NCBI GenBank assembly: GCA_963770635.1
Contig: CAVYQI010000005.1
Coordinates: forward strand, 496,001-560,000
Direction of reading: 5' to 3'
Source: DASZIT01 sp963770635
GTDB taxonomy: Bacteria > Actinomycetota > Acidimicrobiia > Acidimicrobiales > RAAP-2
DNA length: 64,000 nt
Below, piece by piece: positions 34,441 through 42,588 of the stretch. Both the position numbers and the translations under genes were made by a program. How positions within the stretch are numbered: the stretch's first letter is position 1; each line of letters opens with the position of its first letter. A model generated the notes under the pieces. It worked only from the letters and a program-made list of their open reading frames with translations. It was not told where the DNA came from and ran no database searches.

Positions 34441-35052
34441 TCAGGCGATCAGGGGCTCGGAGCGATCGACCCCGGGGCTGAGGTAGGTGTGCCAATCGTC
34501 GCTGGCCCCCCCGCAGGAGGCGAGCAGCTGCACCCGGTGGTGAGGGGCCACCGGGGTGGACCGGAGCACCATCCCCGCCTCATGGGGCAGCCGATCTTCC
34601 TTGCGGGTGTTGCAGCGCCGGCACGCCGCCACCACGTTCTCCCAGGTATGGGGCCCGCCTTTGCTCCGCGGGATCACGTGGTCGAGATTCTCGGCCGCCG
34701 CCCCGCAGTACTGGCAGCGCGAGCCGTCCCGGGCGAAGACGGTGCGACGGTTCACCGCCACCCGGTACTGGCGGGGGATATGCACGTACCGCACCAACCG
34801 GACCACCGACGGTTCCGGGACCGTTACCTTTTCGGCCCGGAACACCCGCTCGGTGGTGTGCACCAGCTCGGCCTTGGTCCCGAGCACCAGCAGGACGGCC
34901 CGGCGGGAGGACACGATGCCCAGTGGCTCGAAGGTGGCGTTGAGGACCAGCGCTCGCCGGGAGGGTGACATCGGCGACCTGACTGGTTCAGGGGCAGACG
35001 CCATCCCCTCCCCCGCCAGCATCTTCGCCTCGAGCCTCGACCGTCGTTTCAC
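34441..35052 (-). CDS. HNH endonuclease family protein
   Basis: 203 residues. The N-terminal part (ALVLNATFEPLGIVSSRRAVLLVLG) is the typical prelude of a widespread actinobacterial HNH family. The HNH fold has zinc ligands CQYCG and CRRC around LDHVIPRSKGGPHTWENVVAAC, with His-Asn-His catalytic positions. Such genes are common single-copy chromosomal genes of unknown role, not obvious mobile elements. Start GTG 35052 is chosen because TAATTT ends 7 nt upstream; ATG 35004 and ATG 34971 are in-frame alternatives. Confidence 0.85.
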   Translation of the reverse strand: MKRRSRLEAKMLAGEGMASAPEPVRSPMSPSRRALVLNATFEPLGIVSSRRAVLLVLGTKAELVHTTERVFRAEKVTVPEPSVVRLVRYVHIPRQYRVAVNRRTVFARDGSRCQYCGAAAENLDHVIPRSKGGPHTWENVVAACRRCNTRKEDRLPHEAGMVLRSTPVAPHHRVQLLASCGGASDDWHTYLSPGVDRSEPLIA

Positions 35053-35059
35053 AGATCGG

Positions 35060-35065
35060 AAATTA
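35060..35065 (-). promoter_or_regulatory. -10 element (TAATTT), leaderless start of HNH gene
   Basis: TAATTT lies 7 nt before the GTG at 35052, overlapping the last codons of the preceding small gene. Confidence 0.4.
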
Positions 35066-35380
35066 GCCGTGTCGGGCCGTCGATGGGCGATTGCTGTGAT
35101 GTTCCCGGCGTGACACACCGGCCGACCGGCACCACTCGAGATAGGCGACCACGTCATCGGCATCGGGGTCGGCATCGGGGCGACCGTAGGCGGTGACCAT
35201 CCGGAACCCCCACAGCCGGCCGTCGGGAAGGGGAAGAAACGGACGCCGCCTCCACCATCCGGGGGCGGCCAACCGGTTGACGGTCCCCACCGCGGTCAAC
35301 CACAACGTCGGGCGGAACAGCACCGCCGACACCACCGTCCTCACCGTGGCCGGCGACGGTACCGACGTCTCGCCGCTCAT
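35063..35380 (-). CDS. small conserved-type hypothetical protein (105 aa)
   Basis: The central part, LWLTAVGTVNRLAAPGWWRRRPFLPLPDGRLWGFRMVTAYG then DDVVAYLEWCR in two pieces, resembles a small uncharacterised protein family I associate with actinobacterial genomes. It is rich in Trp/Arg with one possible amphipathic helix and no clear membrane segment. It overlaps the ROK kinase stop by the ATGA pattern, so it is co-transcribed. No function known. Confidence 0.75.
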   Translation of the reverse strand: MSGETSVPSPATVRTVVSAVLFRPTLWLTAVGTVNRLAAPGWWRRRPFLPLPDGRLWGFRMVTAYGRPDADPDADDVVAYLEWCRSAGVSRREHHSNRPSTARHG

Positions 35381-36273
35381 CCCGGCGCCGATGCTTCGGC
35401 CAGGCCCAGCATTGCCCGCCGCCCGACCGCCGCCGCCCCCACCAGTGGGCCGTCGGCCCCGAGCCCGGCCGGCACGATACGGGTTCCCCGCGAGTAGCTC
35501 AACCTCGAGCGGGCATCGATCTCCGCCTGGGCGGCGGTGAAGAACGGCTCACCGAAACCGAGGGCGACGGATCCGGCCACCACCGCCAACTCGAGGTCCA
35601 ACAGGTTGGCCACCGATGCCACCGCCCGACCGACCAGCGTGCCGGTTCTTCGCCGCACCTCGTCGCCGGCCTCGGACGCGGGTCTGCCGGTGATGGCGGC
35701 GATGGACGGTCCCGACGTCTCCGCCTCCAGGCAGCCCCGGGCCCCGCACACACAACGGCGGCCATCCGGCTCGACGATCAGGTGGCCGATGTGCCCGGCG
35801 TTCCCGTGGGCCCCGTCCAGCAACCGACCGTCGAGCACGATGCCGCCACCCACCCCGGTGGACACCACCATGGCCAGATAGTCATCCATCCCCGCGGCTG
35901 CCCCTCGCCACCCCTCGCCCAGGGCCAGCGCCTTGGCGTCATTGTCGACGATGGTCGGCAGGTGGACCAGAGTCTCGAGCCGCGATTGAAGGGGAAATTC
36001 CTTCCATCCGGGGATGTTGAGCGGGGAGACGGTGCGGCCGCCCTCGGTCATCGGGCCTCCGCAGCCGACCCCGCAGACAACCGGCGAAGCCTGCCCGGCC
36101 AGCAGGACCAGGTCGATGATCGACGACAATGCCGCGAACACCACTTCCGGATCCGGATCTTGCGGGGTGTCGGCGTGGGCCTCGAGCAGGATCGTCCCGA
36201 TCCCGTCCACCAGGCCTGCCGCCATCTTGGTCCCGCCCACGTCGACCGCGAGCACCACCGGAGGGGCAGGCAA
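35377..36273 (-). CDS. ROK-family sugar kinase (glucokinase type)
   Basis: 298-residue ATP-dependent sugar kinase. The phosphate-binding loop LAVDVGGTKMAAGLV is at 8-22. The sugar-binding and catalytic region NDAKALALGE is followed by STGVGGGIV. The ROK zinc motif CVCGARGCLE with its upstream His (GHIGH) is complete. No N-terminal helix-turn-helix, so it is a kinase, not a ROK repressor. Glucose is the usual substrate of this type, but the sugar is not decided. It follows the DUF3040 gene by 5 nt. Confidence 0.9.
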   Translation of the reverse strand: MPAPPVVLAVDVGGTKMAAGLVDGIGTILLEAHADTPQDPDPEVVFAALSSIIDLVLLAGQASPVVCGVGCGGPMTEGGRTVSPLNIPGWKEFPLQSRLETLVHLPTIVDNDAKALALGEGWRGAAAGMDDYLAMVVSTGVGGGIVLDGRLLDGAHGNAGHIGHLIVEPDGRRCVCGARGCLEAETSGPSIAAITGRPASEAGDEVRRRTGTLVGRAVASVANLLDLELAVVAGSVALGFGEPFFTAAQAEIDARSRLSYSRGTRIVPAGLGADGPLVGAAAVGRRAMLGLAEASAPG

Positions 36274-36278
36274 AGGAT

Positions 36279-36653
36279 TCAGTCGTCGCGATGGAGGCGA
36301 CCGCGGATCCAGTCCCGCGGATCGTGCACCACTGTCCCCATATTCCGGCTATGGATCGACCGGGAGATGTCGTCGATTCCGGCCTTGCCCATACGCCGGG
36401 CATTGTTGGCGAACACCACTGCGGAGAGGAACATGATGATGACGCCGATGAACCCGAGCACCAGCGACCGTGAGAAAGTCAACAACATGAAGACGAAGCC
36501 CACCACGAACACCAGGGCCGACCAGATGCAGTACCGTCCGGCGTGCCGGTAGACGGTCTCGGAACGCACCCGCTCCGCGAACTCAGGGTCCTCCTTGTAG
36601 AGGGACTCCTCCAGCTGGTGGAGAATTCGCTGTTCGTGATCAGAGAGCGGCAA
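36279..36653 (-). CDS. DUF3040 family membrane protein
   Basis: 124-residue actinobacterial protein. The N-terminal signature MPLSDHEQRILHQLEESLYKEDPEFA is diagnostic. Two adjacent membrane helices (about 43-60 and 63-85) and a basic cytoplasmic tail follow. Function unknown. The start is a TTG at 36653 with a strong GGAGGGGAGGGG upstream. The 152 nt between it and dinB contain no gene. Confidence 0.88.
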   Translation of the reverse strand: MPLSDHEQRILHQLEESLYKEDPEFAERVRSETVYRHAGRYCIWSALVFVVGFVFMLLTFSRSLVLGFIGVIIMFLSAVVFANNARRMGKAGIDDISRSIHSRNMGTVVHDPRDWIRGRLHRDD

Positions 36654-36805
36654 GAGCCCCTCCCCTCCATCTCTTGATCGATCTTGATGTCATCCTCGAC
36701 TCCATGATCGCGCACCTCCGTGCCTAAAGCATCGCGCATTGGGGCAAACGTTGACAATGCAGACCTTATTTCCTCTCCGGGCCGCCCGGAAGGGCCAGAA
36801 GTCCC

Positions 36806-38152
36806 CTATTTTCGGGCCGTTCGGGGTGGCGTTTCCTCCACTTTTGGCTCGGCGGCCGGTCCCCATTGGGCGTCCCCCCGCTGCCGGACCCGAAGCCCGT
36901 CGGGCCCCACCATCGAGGCTGAGCCCACCGACCCATGGCCGTAGCGGGCCCGAATGCTGTCGACGGCGGCGGAAATCCCGCCCCACGACTGCTGGAGACG
37001 CTCGGCTTCGTCCCCGGCCCGCATCATCCGGGTGTCGCCGATACCGGTACCGCCGAGGTCCCAGGAGAGCTGCTCGTTGGCGCCGGTGGTGCCGAAACCG
37101 GACAGGCTGACGCCGAGGAGTCGCATCCCCTTCGAGAGGTCGACCGATTCGAGCAGGGCCGTGGCGATGGCTCCGATGGCGGGGGCGGAGTCGACCGGGG
37201 TGACCATCGAATGGGACCGGGTGATCATGGTGAAGTCGCCGAATTTGACCTTCAGGGTGATGGTGCGGGCCCCGAGATCGGATCCCCGGAGATGGGATGC
37301 GGCGGCGTCCACGATCCGGGTCAGGTGGCCCTGGATGGCGACCGGGTCCCAGAGGTCGGACGGGAACGTCTCCTCGTGGCCGATGGATTTGGCCTTCTGG
37401 TCGGGAACCACCGGCCGGTCGTCCATCCCCCGGCACAGCTCGGCCAGGTGCACGCCCTGGGCCTTTCCGAGCTGGCGCTCGAGGCTGGCGGCGGGGAGGG
37501 CGGCGAGGTCGCCGACGGTGGTGATCCCCAGCCCTTTGAGTCGGCGGGCCGACACCGGCCCCACCCCCCACAGCGCCTCGATCGGCAGCGGATGGAGGAA
37601 TTCGAGCTCCCGACCGGGCTCGACGACGACGGTCCCGGCCCCGGCCCGGATGCCCGACCGGTCAGCGTGGGGCTTGGCGGCTTTCGACGCCAGTTTGGCT
37701 ATCAACTTGCTGGATGCCACCCCGACCGAACAGGTGAGGTGTAACTCGTCCTCGACCCGGGCCCGGATGTCCCGAGCGATCACCGGACCGGGTCCGAGGA
37801 GCCGCACCGAACCGGTCACGTCGAGAAACGCCTCATCGATGGAGATCCCTTCGACCAACGGCGTCACCGTCTCCAGGATGGCGTGCAGCTTGGCGCTCTC
37901 CTCGCTGTAGCGATGGTGCCGACCGTCGACGAAGACCGCTTGAGGGCACAGTCGGCGGGCGACCGACGAAGGCATGGCGGAGTGGACGCCGAACATCCGG
38001 GCCTCGTAGGTGCAGGCGGCCACCACTCCCCGGCCGCCCGAGCCTCCCACGATGACCGGGCGTCCGGCCAAGGTGGGATCGTCCAACACCTCGACGGAGG
38101 CGAAGAACGCATCCATGTCCACATGCAGGATCACCCGGTCGTGCTCATCCAC
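36806..38152 (-). CDS. dinB: DNA polymerase IV DinB
   Basis: 448-residue Y-family translesion polymerase. Catalytic carboxylates are in ILHVDMDAFFASVE (D12 and neighbours) and GISIDEAFLDVTGS. The thumb region (GVGPVSARRLKGLGI) and little finger follow. The C-terminal 60 residues extend beyond the little finger and look disordered. The GTG start at 38152 overlaps the PIG-L gene by 8 nt. I see no LexA box at the head of this operon, so SOS control is not evident. Confidence 0.93.
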   Translation of the reverse strand: MDEHDRVILHVDMDAFFASVEVLDDPTLAGRPVIVGGSGGRGVVAACTYEARMFGVHSAMPSSVARRLCPQAVFVDGRHHRYSEESAKLHAILETVTPLVEGISIDEAFLDVTGSVRLLGPGPVIARDIRARVEDELHLTCSVGVASSKLIAKLASKAAKPHADRSGIRAGAGTVVVEPGRELEFLHPLPIEALWGVGPVSARRLKGLGITTVGDLAALPAASLERQLGKAQGVHLAELCRGMDDRPVVPDQKAKSIGHEETFPSDLWDPVAIQGHLTRIVDAAASHLRGSDLGARTITLKVKFGDFTMITRSHSMVTPVDSAPAIGAIATALLESVDLSKGMRLLGVSLSGFGTTGANEQLSWDLGGTGIGDTRMMRAGDEAERLQQSWGGISAAVDSIRARYGHGSVGSASMVGPDGLRVRQRGDAQWGPAAEPKVEETPPRTARK

Positions 38153-38855
38153 CGAGACGCAGCCTCCGGAACCCTTCGGCGAAGGGAACACCGGCGCTCC
38201 GGCCGGCGTCTTCCGCGGCACCGTGCACCGCGGAGGTCGCCCACTCGGCGCCATCGGGAAACTGGCTCCGGTGGCAGCCGACCGCCCGCACTTTCACGTC
38301 GACGGTGTGGGAGATGTCCACCCACACGTCGGGCTCGAGGGTGCCCGACAACAGCACGGTGGCTACCTGATGGGCCGGGCCGGCGTCCGGGAAGTAGAGG
38401 GGCAGGGCCGCAGCCGGGGCGACCGCGTCGAGCACCGCCCATCCGGTGACCCGGTGATCCCGGTGGTTGAAGTAGTCCTGCCCGAAGAAGACCGCTGTGG
38501 GGTCGGGACAGAGCACCACGTCGGGCCGGATCCGGCGAACCACCGCCACCAGCGCCTGCTGAAGTCCGAGGTCGTCGGCGAGCTCCCCGTCCGGATAGTG
38601 GAGGGACTCCTGGCCGGCGAGCCTGATCAAGGAGGCCGACTCGGCCGCCTCGACCGCCCTCCGGTCGGCCAGTTCCCGGGGTTCGACCGAGGGATCCGTC
38701 GAACCCTTGTCCCCGTCGGTACAGAGGAGGACGTAGACCTCGCAGCCTTTTGCCGACCACGCCGCCAGGGTGCCCCCGCAGCCGACATCGGGATCGTCGG
38801 GATGCGCGTAGATGGCGAGCGCCCGGACCGGGATCTCCTCCATGAGCTCGGGCAC
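38145..38855 (-). CDS. PIG-L/LmbE family deacetylase
   Basis: 236-residue zinc-dependent N-acetylglucosaminyl-deacetylase-like protein. The family metal motif AHPDDPDVGCGG places His18, Asp20 and Asp21; later YFNHRDHRVTG supplies the third ligand. Actinobacterial relatives include mycothiol enzymes MshB and Mca, but residues deciding the substrate cannot be assigned here. It lies 2 nt after nrdR and overlaps dinB, so probably one operon. An ATG at 38843 is an alternative to the GTG at 38855. Confidence 0.85.
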   Translation of the reverse strand: MPELMEEIPVRALAIYAHPDDPDVGCGGTLAAWSAKGCEVYVLLCTDGDKGSTDPSVEPRELADRRAVEAAESASLIRLAGQESLHYPDGELADDLGLQQALVAVVRRIRPDVVLCPDPTAVFFGQDYFNHRDHRVTGWAVLDAVAPAAALPLYFPDAGPAHQVATVLLSGTLEPDVWVDISHTVDVKVRAVGCHRSQFPDGAEWATSAVHGAAEDAGRSAGVPFAEGFRRLRLGG

Positions 38856-38857
38856 GT

Positions 38858-39331
38858 CTAGGACCCAGGCTGCTTGGGGGCGGTGGTCTTGGTCAGCAGC
38901 CCGACCTCACGCCGAAAATCGTCGACACCCTCGAAACCCTTGTACACGCTGGCGAACCGGAGGTAGGCCACCTCGTCGACCAACCGCAATCGATCGAGCA
39001 CGGCCAGACCGATTTGCTCGGTGGTGGGCACCGCGCCGTCCTCTCGAACCTCGTCCTCGACCGACTGCGCCACCTCCTCGAGCTGCTTCTCCGAGACCGG
39101 GCGGTTTTTGGTGGCCGCCCGCAGCCCATCGACCACCTTCATCCGGTCGAACGGGGCCCGGAGCCCGGAGCGCTTGATGACCATCATCGGAACTTCGTCG
39201 ATTCTCTCGAAGGTCGTATACCGGTGGCCACACCCGTTGCACTCCCGCCGGCGACGGGTGGCGGTGCCGTCCTCGGCCAAGCGCGAGTCGATGACGCGAT
39301 CGTCATCGGCGAGGCACCAGGGACACAGCAC
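38858..39331 (-). CDS. nrdR: transcriptional repressor NrdR
   Basis: 157-residue repressor of ribonucleotide reductase genes. The N-terminal zinc ribbon has CPWC (C3, C6) and CNGCG (C31, C34) with YTTFERID. An ATP-cone domain (VIKRSGLRAPFDRMKVVDGLRAATKNRPVS, read in parts) senses ATP/dATP. Start GTG 39331 is supported by homology and the TATCCT element. No NrdR boxes or nrd genes are seen in the window. Confidence 0.95.
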   Translation of the reverse strand: MLCPWCLADDDRVIDSRLAEDGTATRRRRECNGCGHRYTTFERIDEVPMMVIKRSGLRAPFDRMKVVDGLRAATKNRPVSEKQLEEVAQSVEDEVREDGAVPTTEQIGLAVLDRLRLVDEVAYLRFASVYKGFEGVDDFRREVGLLTKTTAPKQPGS

Positions 39332-39337
39332 GCACCG

Positions 39338-39343
39338 AGGATA
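39338..39343 (-). promoter_or_regulatory. -10 element (TATCCT), leaderless start of nrdR
   Basis: TATCCT lies 6 nt before the GTG at 39331. No ribosome binding site is present. Confidence 0.5.
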
Positions 39344-39400
39344 GTGCTGTAGGCAACCGGCTCGGGCGAGGTCACCGGCGCAAATGCCCTAGCTATGCCG

Positions 39401-39895
39401 TCAGGGAACCGCGATGCGCTCGCCGGGCTCCACCGTGTAGGAACCGGTCTGCGACGCCAGTGTGGCCACCAGCGGTCGGGGGTCAGCCGAAGGATCCGCG
39501 GCTACTGCGATCGACCAGAGGGTGTCACCGGGCTGCACCGTGTACTCGACCGGGTGGGTGGTCCCCGCCAGAGCGGGACCAGAGGTGTGGGAGGTGCCTC
39601 CGGTCCCGCCCAGCGGAAGAGCAAGGCCGATCACCAGCAGGCCGCTGACCGCCAGCAAGGTGCGCCGCAGCCTGACCGCCGGCGACGCTCGGCGACGGGT
39701 CCGGCGTACCGGGCGCACCCGCACCGGGTCGGGGACCAGCGCCAGCCCCGGGCTCCGTCCGGGGGTGGGCCAGTCGTCGACATCGATCCCCGGGGAGCAG
39801 TGGCGCCCACCCTCCACCAGTTGGAGAGGGGACCCACGTCGGCTTCGACCGCCCTCGACCCGGGTCAGCGGGGACGGGAACGACAGGGCGGCCAC
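39401..39895 (-). CDS. LysM domain protein divergent from lexA (YneA-like)
   Basis: 164 residues: a basic cytoplasmic part (1-76), one membrane helix (78-97) and a C-terminal LysM domain (about 117-163, VEYTVQPGDTLWSIA ... VEPGERIAV) that binds peptidoglycan. Position and topology match the SOS-induced YneA-type division inhibitors found beside lexA in Gram-positive bacteria. The gene starts 47 nt from the nearest LexA box, so SOS control is well supported; the division-inhibitor role is inference. GTG start at 39895. Confidence 0.85.
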   Translation of the reverse strand: MAALSFPSPLTRVEGGRSRRGSPLQLVEGGRHCSPGIDVDDWPTPGRSPGLALVPDPVRVRPVRRTRRRASPAVRLRRTLLAVSGLLVIGLALPLGGTGGTSHTSGPALAGTTHPVEYTVQPGDTLWSIAVAADPSADPRPLVATLASQTGSYTVEPGERIAVP

Positions 39896-39942
39896 TATCG
39901 GGCCTGCCCGGCTGGCGGCCGTCGGGCGACGTGCCCGTGAGT

Positions 39943-39956
39943 CGAACGTCTGTTCG
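39943..39956. promoter_or_regulatory. LexA (SOS) box 1
   Basis: CGAACGTCTGTTCG matches CGAAC-N4-GTTCG perfectly. It is the box nearest the LysM gene. Confidence 0.9.
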
Positions 39957-39975
39957 TCATACAGTCATCGAACCA

Positions 39976-39989
39976 CGAACGCCTGTTCG
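39976..39989. promoter_or_regulatory. LexA (SOS) box 2
   Basis: CGAACGCCTGTTCG is a second perfect CGAAC-N4-GTTCG box, 33 bp centre to centre from box 1. Confidence 0.9.
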
Positions 39990-40005
39990 GTGTCAAGCCG
40001 TTTGT

Positions 40006-40019
40006 CGAACGGATGTTTG
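40006..40019. promoter_or_regulatory. LexA (SOS) box 3
   Basis: CGAACGGATGTTTG has one mismatch in the right arm. It lies 30 bp from box 2. Confidence 0.75.
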
Positions 40020-40049
40020 CTTTCTGGACCCTCCTGGGTTAACTTCTTG

Positions 40050-40063
40050 CAAACAGACGTTCG
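40050..40063. promoter_or_regulatory. LexA (SOS) box 4
   Basis: CAAACAGACGTTCG has one mismatch in the left arm. It lies 44 bp from box 3 and 66 nt upstream of the lexA start. Confidence 0.75.
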
Positions 40064-40128
40064 CCGCCCACGACGGGTAGCCGTAGATGCCGATCGGAGC
40101 GGGCGAACCTCAGCGAGCAGGGGGAACC

Positions 40129-40758
40129 GTGGCTCAGGTACTCAGCGTCAAGCGCAAGCAGATACTGGACTGTATTTCCGAGTCCCTCCGGGACCGCGGG
40201 TACCCACCGTCGGTCCGTGAGATCGGTGAGTCGGTGGGCCTGGCCTCGTCCTCGACCGTCCACGCCCACCTGGCCGTGCTGCAGCGGGAGGGGTATCTGC
40301 GACGGGACCCCACCAAGCCGCGGGCGATCGAGGTCCGGTTCGACCCGTCCTCCAAGGTGGTCATGGACTCGCGACCGATCCGTCATGTCCCGCTGGTCGG
40401 CGACGTGGCCGCCGGGACCGGGGTGCTCGCCCAGGAGAACATCGAAGAGCTGTATCCGCTCCCCGAGGACTTCACCGGGACCGGTTCGTTGTTCATGGTC
40501 AAGGTCCACGGCGACTCGATGGTCGACGACGGCATCGTCGACGGCGACTTCGTGGTGGTGCGCCAGCAACCCGAAGCCGAGCGGAACGAGATCGTGGTGG
40601 CCGGGATACCCGACGAGGAAGCCACCGTGAAGCGATTCTCCACCCGCGACGGGAAGGTGGTCCTGACCCCTTCCAACCAGCACATGGCCCCGATGGAGTT
40701 CGAGCCCGACGAGGTGACCGTCTACGGGAAGGTCGTCACCGTCCTCCGGCGGCTGTAG
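40129..40758 (+). CDS. lexA: SOS repressor LexA
   Basis: 209-residue self-cleaving repressor. The winged-helix domain (LSVKRKQILDCISESLRDRG, PPSVREIGESVGLASSSTVHAHL, read in parts) is N-terminal. The cleavage bond Ala95-Gly96 is in DVAAGTGVL. The catalytic dyad is Ser130 (GDSMVDDGI) and Lys168 (EATVKRF). I prefer GTG 40129, 5 nt after AGGGGG, over ATG 40087, which adds 14 residues without homology. Autoregulation through the four upstream boxes is expected. Confidence 0.96.
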   Translation: MAQVLSVKRKQILDCISESLRDRGYPPSVREIGESVGLASSSTVHAHLAVLQREGYLRRDPTKPRAIEVRFDPSSKVVMDSRPIRHVPLVGDVAAGTGVLAQENIEELYPLPEDFTGTGSLFMVKVHGDSMVDDGIVDGDFVVVRQQPEAERNEIVVAGIPDEEATVKRFSTRDGKVVLTPSNQHMAPMEFEPDEVTVYGKVVTVLRRL

Positions 40759-40767
40759 GCCACCAAC

Positions 40768-41769
40768 TCAGAGGGCCGGGGTGGCCGGCCCGATCGAGCT
40801 CATGTCCGGATAGCGGTCTCCGGACACCGCAGCGGCCGGAAACACCTCCTCGATCGCGGCCAAGTCGGGTGGCGTCAGTTCGACCTCGAGGGCGGCCACG
40901 TTCTCGGCCAGATAGGTACGGCGTTTAGTTCCGGGGATCGGCACCACGTCATCACCGCGGGACAGGACCCAGGCCAGGGCCAGCTGTCCGGAGGTGCAGC
41001 CCTTGGCGTCGGCCAGGGAACGAACCCGGTCGACCAGGGCGATGTTCCGATCGAAGCTGGCTCCTTGGAACCGGGGCTGGAACTTCCGGAAGTCGCCTTC
41101 GGGGAATTCGTCGGGAGCGGTGATCCGTCCGGTGAGGAATCCGCGACCCAGGGGGCTGTAGGCCACGATCCCGATGCCGAGCCTTCGGGCGGTGTCGACG
41201 ACCCCGCCCTCGATGTCGCGGCTCCAGAGGGACCATTCGCTCTGGAGGGCGGCGATCGGGTGGACCGCGCTGGCCCGTTCCAGGGTGTCCGGTGATGCTT
41301 CCGACAACCCGAGGTAGCGCACCTTCCCATCGGCCACCAACTCGGCCATGGCCCCCACCGTCTCCTCGATCGGGACCCCGGTATCGGTGCGGTGTTGGTA
41401 GTAGAGATCGATATGGTCCACCCCCAACCGGGTCAAGGACGCGTCGCACGCCTGGTGCACATAGGCGGCATCCCCCCGAATGGAACGCACGGCGGGATCC
41501 TCGGTCCGCACGATCCCGAACTTGGTGGCCAGCACCACCTCGTCCCGGTGGCCGGCGATCGCCCGGCCGACCAACGCCTCGTTGGTGAATGGTCCGTACA
41601 TGTCGGCGGTGTCGAGCAGGGTCACACCGAGGTCGAGGGCGGTATGGATGGTGGCGATCGATTCCACCTCGTCGCCCGGCCCATAGAACTCGGACATGCC
41701 CATGCAACCGAGTCCCTCGGCGGACACCACCAATCCTTCGGTGCCCAATCGGCGGCGCGAAAGTGTCAT
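40768..41769 (-). CDS. aldo/keto reductase
   Basis: 333-residue NADPH-dependent oxidoreductase with the (beta/alpha)8 fold. It begins RRLGTEGLVVSAEGLGCMGMS. The catalytic residues are Asp53 and Tyr58 (LLDTADMYG), Lys in LATKFG and His in YYQHRTD. The NADPH-binding C-terminus has PIPGTKRRTYLAENV. It resembles the YakC/auxin-induced-like AKR group. It lies convergent to lexA, with stops 9 nt apart. Substrate unknown. Confidence 0.93.
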   Translation of the reverse strand: MTLSRRRLGTEGLVVSAEGLGCMGMSEFYGPGDEVESIATIHTALDLGVTLLDTADMYGPFTNEALVGRAIAGHRDEVVLATKFGIVRTEDPAVRSIRGDAAYVHQACDASLTRLGVDHIDLYYQHRTDTGVPIEETVGAMAELVADGKVRYLGLSEASPDTLERASAVHPIAALQSEWSLWSRDIEGGVVDTARRLGIGIVAYSPLGRGFLTGRITAPDEFPEGDFRKFQPRFQGASFDRNIALVDRVRSLADAKGCTSGQLALAWVLSRGDDVVPIPGTKRRTYLAENVAALEVELTPPDLAAIEEVFPAAAVSGDRYPDMSSIGPATPAL

Positions 41770-41775
41770 GCTCCG

Positions 41776-41781
41776 AAGCTA
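41776..41781 (-). promoter_or_regulatory. -10 element (TAGCTT), leaderless start of aldo/keto reductase
   Basis: TAGCTT ends 6 nt before the ATG at 41769. A GGAG is too close to the ATG to serve well as a ribosome binding site. Confidence 0.4.
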
Positions 41782-42363
41782 CCCGGCGGGCGACTCCGCC
41801 CATTTCGGATCGCGCCCGAGGAACCCGATCAGCTGATCGATGGCCGGCGCATCGTCCGCCACCGGGACGATCGCCCCGAACGACATGCCTTCCCCCTGGT
41901 ACTCGGGGGGAAGGGTCACTTTGGCCCGGGCCAGGACTTCGGCCGCCTCCGCCTCCGAATACGGGTTCGGCTGGCCGGTGGCCGAGGCCAGATCCCATCC
42001 GTGAGCGAGGTACTCCATCACCGTCATGTTGAAGACCATCGCCGCCGGCATCATCGATCCGCTGGAGATCCGCACCTCGCGATCGAAGCCGAACTCCTTC
42101 CACCCGGCCACGATGCTGGCGGCCAGCTTGGCGAACAACTCGGAGGCGTCCGGGCCGCAGACGTAGGCCGACGGGTCGCCATCGAAGCTGTGGCCATTGC
42201 AGCCGGCCTCGAACACCTGGACCCACCCGACGATGTGGTTCATGAGTTGGTGGACGGTGTACTCGTCACACGGTGTCGTCGCCGTCAATCGCTCCTTGTC
42301 GACGTTGGCCACCACCGCGCCGGTCTTGGTCATCACGCCCTCGAGCAGTTCGATCTCATCCAT
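41779..42363 (-). CDS. TIGR03086-type DinB-like metal-binding protein
   Basis: 194-residue protein of the DinB/mycothiol-dependent maleylpyruvate isomerase fold. It has the N-terminal ATTPCDEYTVHQLMNHIVGW with the first metal His, and MEYLAHGWDLASATGQ with the second. The C-terminal VPVADDAPAIDQLIGFLGRDPKW is characteristic of the TIGR03086 group. Members are common in mycothiol-producing actinobacteria; reaction unknown. It is followed 9 nt later by the aldo/keto reductase. Confidence 0.88.
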   Translation of the reverse strand: MDEIELLEGVMTKTGAVVANVDKERLTATTPCDEYTVHQLMNHIVGWVQVFEAGCNGHSFDGDPSAYVCGPDASELFAKLAASIVAGWKEFGFDREVRISSGSMMPAAMVFNMTVMEYLAHGWDLASATGQPNPYSEAEAAEVLARAKVTLPPEYQGEGMSFGAIVPVADDAPAIDQLIGFLGRDPKWAESPAG

Positions 42364-42369
42364 GGATCG

Positions 42370-42375
42370 ACCCTA
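42370..42375 (-). promoter_or_regulatory. -10 element (TAGGGT), leaderless start of TIGR03086 gene
   Basis: TAGGGT lies 6 nt before the ATG at 42363, with no ribosome binding site between. Confidence 0.45.
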
Positions 42376-42439
42376 CCCCGCTCGCCGGGCTCCCCACGGC
42401 GTCCCAAAGGCATCCGTCTCCCCCGCCGGAACAGCAAAA

Positions 42440-42522
42440 GGGGAAGGCCCCCTCGAATAGTTCTCAGGGAACGTTTGAAGTCACACGCCGTTCGGCGTGG
42501 ACAGAACGAGGCGACCTTCCCC
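42440..42522 (-). ncRNA. candidate structured RNA or terminator after dapE
   Basis: An 8-bp closing stem (42440-42447 with 42515-42522) encloses a 5-bp stem (42451-42455 with 42507-42511) and two hairpins: 42460-42472 (4 bp, GTTC/GAAC) and 42484-42499 (6 bp, CACGCC/GGCGTG). On the minus strand the outer stem is followed by TTTT, as in an intrinsic terminator. No tRNA or known riboswitch pattern fits. It could simply terminate the dap operon. Confidence 0.4.
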
Positions 42523-42588
42523 ACCCACCACTCCAGCAAGATCTGCGGCCAACGTCAAGCGAGCCTCCCGACCGGCCGGCAGCGGGGA

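Noticed and set aside
34441..35052. HNH endonuclease as sign of a mobile element
   Set aside because: No intron, intein, integrase or repeats flank it, and its composition matches neighbours; this HNH family is a common chromosomal gene.
42440..42522. tRNA in the dapE-TIGR03086 gap
   Set aside because: The fold has several arms, but arm lengths, loops and the T-arm consensus do not fit a tRNA.
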